Assembly: GCA_002298155.1 (NCBI GenBank) | Contig: DBME01000376.1 | Coordinates: 186-10,047, forward strand | DNA from: Holophagaceae bacterium UBA706 | Lineage (GTDB): Bacteria; Acidobacteriota; Holophagae; Holophagales; Holophagaceae | DNA: 9,862 nucleotides | Direction: 5' to 3' | Shown here: positions 7,949-9,862 of the stretch, in pieces | Layout: the number at the start of each line of letters is the position of its first letter | How positions within the stretch are numbered: position 1 is the first letter of the stretch | Position numbers and translations under genes: made by a program | Notes under the pieces: generated by a model | The model's database searches: none | What the model was told of the DNA's origin: nothing | What the model saw: the letters and a program-made list of their open reading frames with translations, nothing else

Positions 7949-8141
7949 CTTTTTCCGTATCATTCCCTCGCATTTGTGAGAGAATGGCCATTCCGCCGAT
8001 GGATGTCCGTCGGCGGAATTTCCGGGTTCCCGGAAAATTGACAACCGAGGTTGGAAGGAAACGGACCGGACCGCCGGATCCAAGCCCTTCCGCCCTCCCG
8101 AACCCTGGGGATGTAGTCGTCCCCCGGAAATGGAGGAATGA
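7949..8141 (+). promoter_or_regulatory. Highly structured rplX-rplE intergenic region, five hairpins
   Basis: This gap has no convincing gene and is dense in inverted repeats. (1) CATTC (7961-7965) pairs GAATG (7982-7986), continued by CTC/GAG after one mismatch. (2) Thirteen bases at 7990-8002 pair 8007-8019 with one G-U and an ATGT loop. (3) TTTCCGG (8019-8025) pairs CCGGAAA (8030-8036), loop GTTC. (4) GGACCGG (8063-8069) pairs CCGGATCC (8074-8081) with one bulged A. (5) GGGGA (8107-8111) pairs TCCCC (8120-8124), extended inside by T-G and G-C and outside by CC/GG after a mismatch. The last ends 4 nt before GGAGG (8132-8136). TTGACA at 8038-8043 has no matching -10. A T5 run (7950-7954) follows a small hairpin in the rplX end. 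This is likely a control or processing region; the exact role is unknown. Confidence 0.6.
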
Positions 8142-8696
8142 ATGCCTAAAGCTGCGGAACCCCGCATCAAGGCCCGTTACCATGCCGAAGTGGCTGGTAA
8201 GCTCACGCAGGAATTCGGGTACACCTCTGCGATGCAAGTGCCCCGTCTTCAGAAGATCGTCATCAACATGGGCGTCGGCGACGCCATCCAGAACATCAAG
8301 GTCCTGGACGTTGCCGTCGAAGAACTGACCTCCATCGCGGGCCAGAAGGCCGTGGTGCGCAAGGCCAAGAAGAGCGTTGCCCAGTTCAAGCTCCGTGAAG
8401 GAATGCCCATCGCCTGCATGGTCACCCTCCGCGGCAACCGCATGTGGGAGTTCCTGGACCGGCTGACGACCCTGTCGCTGCCCCGCGTCCGCGACTTCCG
8501 CGGTGTTCCCACCAAGTCCTTCGACGGCCGGGGCAACTACACCCTGGGCCTCAAGGACCAGCTGATCTTCCAGGAGATCGACTACTCCAAGGTTGAGAAG
8601 CTCAAGGGCATGAACATCACCTTTGTCACCTCGGCGCCCACGGACCCCGAAGCCCGCGCGCTCCTTGCCCACCTGGGCATGCCTTTCAGAAAATAG
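8142..8696 (+). CDS. rplE: 50S ribosomal protein L5
   Basis: L5 binds 5S rRNA with L18 and L25 in the central protuberance and contacts P-site tRNA and the small subunit. The 184 residues are close to the usual 178-187. Signatures are [17 protein letters not shown] (32-48), [20 protein letters not shown] (67-86), [12 protein letters not shown] (87-98), the helix [20 protein letters not shown] (101-120), [20 protein letters not shown] (121-140) and a C-terminal [11 protein letters not shown]. The start at 8142 has GGAGG at 8132-8136, 5 nt upstream. An out-of-frame ATG at 8138 opens only a three-codon frame and is too close to the SD. It follows a 193-nt gap, so it may head its own transcript or processed message. 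Confidence 0.97.
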   Translation: MPKAAEPRIKARYHAEVAGKLTQEFGYTSAMQVPRLQKIVINMGVGDAIQNIKVLDVAVEELTSIAGQKAVVRKAKKSVAQFKLREGMPIACMVTLRGNRMWEFLDRLTTLSLPRVRDFRGVPTKSFDGRGNYTLGLKDQLIFQEIDYSKVEKLKGMNITFVTSAPTDPEARALLAHLGMPFRK

Positions 8697-8705
8697 GGAG
8701 CCCAC

Positions 8706-8891
8706 ATGGCCAGCACGAACAAGATCTACAAGGACAGCGTCAAGCCCAAGTTTTCCACTCAGCACCGGAACCGCTGCAAGGTCTGCGGCCGTCCCCGGGG
8801 CTACATGCGCAAATTCGAACTCTGCCGCCTTTGCTTCCGCAAGCACGCCCTCGCGGGTGAGCTGCCTGGCGTTCAGAAGAGCAGCTGGTAA
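8706..8891 (+). CDS. rpsN: 30S ribosomal protein S14, zinc-binding type
   Basis: S14 is part of the 3' domain of the small-subunit head, contacting S3, S10 and S19. At 61 residues this is the short form. Four cysteines in two CxxC pairs (Cys24/Cys27 and Cys40/Cys43) around [19 protein letters not shown] and RLCFRKHA form the zinc ribbon; the end [11 protein letters not shown] is the family C-terminus. The longer, cysteine-free S14 of E. coli is a different version; bacteria that have both often switch them under zinc limitation, but only this one is visible here. The start at 8706 has GGGAG at 8696-8700. It sits between rplE (9-nt gap) and rpsH (12-nt gap). Confidence 0.97.
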   Translation: MASTNKIYKDSVKPKFSTQHRNRCKVCGRPRGYMRKFELCRLCFRKHALAGELPGVQKSSW

Positions 8892-8903
8892 GGAGAGGCA
8901 CCG

Positions 8904-9299
8904 ATGAATACTGATCCGATCGCCGATTACCTCACCCGCATCCGCAACGGCATCATGGCCGGCCACGATGCCGTCGTCGTGCCTGCCAGCAAGATGAAGG
9001 AGCGTCTGTCCGCCATCCTCAAGCAGGAAGGCTACATCCACGGCTACAAGTCCGTGGAGCATGAGGGCCGCAGCTACATCATCGTCAATATCAAGTACGT
9101 GAAGGGCGGGGAATCCGTCATCCACGGCCTCAAGCGCATCTCCAGCCCCGGCCTGCGCGTCTACGCCGGCGTCAAGGAGATCACCGAGGTCCAGGGTGGT
9201 CTGGGCATCTCCATCCTCACCACGCCGAAGGGCCTGCTCACGGGCAAGGATGCCCGCAAGCAGAACCTGGGTGGTGAAGTCCTGGCCCACGTCTGGTAG
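8904..9299 (+). CDS. rpsH: 30S ribosomal protein S8
   Basis: S8 is a primary 16S rRNA binder of the central domain (helix 21 in E. coli) and in E. coli represses translation of the spc operon by binding mRNA at the start of rplE. The 131 residues match the family. Seen are DPIADYLTRIRNGIMAGHDA (4-23), PASKMKERLSAILKQEGYI (27-45), and the RNA-binding C-terminal part LKRISSPGLRVY (76-87), GLGISILTTPKGLLTGKDAR (99-118) and GGEVLAHVW. The usual STSKG reads TTPKG, a mild change. The start at 8904 has AGGAGAGG at 8891-8898. Its gene lies downstream of the structured rplE leader, the place where the S8 target lies in E. coli. Confidence 0.97.
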   Translation: MNTDPIADYLTRIRNGIMAGHDAVVVPASKMKERLSAILKQEGYIHGYKSVEHEGRSYIIVNIKYVKGGESVIHGLKRISSPGLRVYAGVKEITEVQGGLGISILTTPKGLLTGKDARKQNLGGEVLAHVW

Positions 9300-9333
9300 A
9301 AACCGCGCTCAAACCCTTTCCAAGGAAACCATC

Positions 9334-9862
9334 ATGTCTCGCATCGGAAAAAAGCCAGTGGCACTGCCGAAAGGCGTGAAAGTGACCATCCACGGGGCTG
9401 AGGCCGTCGTCGAAGGCGCCAAGGGCACCCTCACCTGCCCCATCCCCAAGGGGATCACCCTCGAAGTCGCGGCCGATTCCATCAACCTTACCCGCGTCAA
9501 TGACGAAGCCCAGAACCGGGCCTTCCACGGCCTGACCCGCGCCCTCCTGAACAACGCCGTCACCGGCGTCACGACGGGCTGGAAGAAGGAACTGGACATC
9601 ATCGGCGTCGGCTACAAGGCCGCGATGGACGGCGAAAACCTCCGCCTGGACCTCGGCTACAGCCACCCCATCAACTACGCCGCCCCCCAGGGCATCACGA
9701 TCGCGGTGGAGAAGAACACCCACCTGGTCGTCTCCGGGATCGATCGGCAGCTCGTCGGCCAGGTGGCCGCCGACATCCGGAAGTTCCGCAAGCCCGAGCC
9801 TTACAAGGGCAAGGGCGTCCGCTATGCAGGCGAGAAGATCGTCCGCAAAGAAGGCAAGAAGA
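9334..9862 (+). CDS. rplF: 50S ribosomal protein L6, 3' end cut by window edge
   Basis: L6 lies near the factor-binding site and sarcin-ricin loop of the large subunit and supports binding of elongation factors. The window holds 176 codons and one further base; the family has about 176-184 residues, so only the last few are missing. Two repeated alpha/beta domains are visible: the first from MSRIGKKPVALPKGVKVTIH through LTRALLNNAVTGVTTGWKK (about 1-85), the second from IIGVGYKA onward with LGYSHP, VSGIDRQLVGQVAADIRKFR and KPEPYKGKGVRYAGEKIVRK. The start at 9334 has AAGGA at 9322-9326. The gap to rpsH is 34 nt, and nothing notable is seen in it. Confidence 0.96.
   Translation, partial: MSRIGKKPVALPKGVKVTIHGAEAVVEGAKGTLTCPIPKGITLEVAADSINLTRVNDEAQNRAFHGLTRALLNNAVTGVTTGWKKELDIIGVGYKAAMDGENLRLDLGYSHPINYAAPQGITIAVEKNTHLVVSGIDRQLVGQVAADIRKFRKPEPYKGKGVRYAGEKIVRKEGKK

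Noticed and set aside
8038..8066. TTGACA as -35 of a promoter for rplE
   Set aside because: The sequence 16-18 nt downstream is GC-rich (around ACGGAC) with nothing like a -10. A promoter in the gap is possible but not supported by this motif.
8138..8149. Tiny frame ATG AAT GCC TAA overlapping the rplE start
   Set aside because: The SD is only 1 nt from this ATG, too close for initiation; it is probably a chance product of the GAATGAATG sequence.
7984..8328. A + strand frame beginning in the rplX-rplE gap and running into rplE
   Set aside because: It overlaps rplE out of frame for about 190 nt, starts within hairpin sequences, has no good SD and resembles no known protein.
7812..9290. A 492-codon open frame on the - strand across rplX, rplE, rpsN and rpsH
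   Set aside because: It mirrors real ribosomal protein genes; in GC-rich DNA with C/G third positions the opposite strand stays open. It has no recognisable domains and crosses the structured gap.

Overview
This window is one strand-uniform block of translation genes. It runs from the 3' part of fusA (elongation factor G), through a complete S10 cluster (rpsJ-rplC-rplD-rplW-rplB-rpsS-rplV-rpsC-rplP-rpmC-rpsQ), into the spc cluster (rplN-rplX-rplE-rpsN-rpsH-rplF), and is cut inside rplF. All 18 genes are on the + strand. Two are partial: fusA lacks its first ~20 codons and rplF lacks its last few. No RNA genes, mobile elements or CRISPR arrays were seen.

Organism: a GC-rich bacterium with strong C/G preference at third codon positions, clear Shine-Dalgarno sites, a zinc-ribbon S14 and the classical S10-spc order. 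There is no tuf between fusA and rpsJ, where many bacteria carry it. The overall look fits Acidobacteriota (perhaps Holophagae), but this is a family-resemblance guess and other GC-rich phyla are not excluded.

Layout: fusA ends at 2052. A 270-nt gap (2053-2322) holds several hairpins, a good promoter candidate whose -35 and spacer lie in a perfect inverted repeat, and a leader with three hairpins before rpsJ. From rpsJ to rplX (2323-7948) the genes are almost back to back (4-nt overlap to 15-nt gaps), except for a 73-nt rplW-rplB gap with a hairpin. A second break, 193 nt between rplX and rplE (7949-8141), is a chain of about five hairpins ending just before the rplE ribosome binding site. 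From rplE to the end the genes are tight again.

Function: EF-G drives translocation on the ribosome that the other 17 proteins build: L2, L3, L4, L5, L6, L14, L16, L22, L23, L24 and L29 in the large subunit, and S3, S8, S10, S14, S17 and S19 in the small. The proteins are ordinary. The parts worth a second look are the three structured non-coding gaps (probable control points), a short L24 ending at the second break, and an unusual loop in L14. I found no evidence of a wholly new system.
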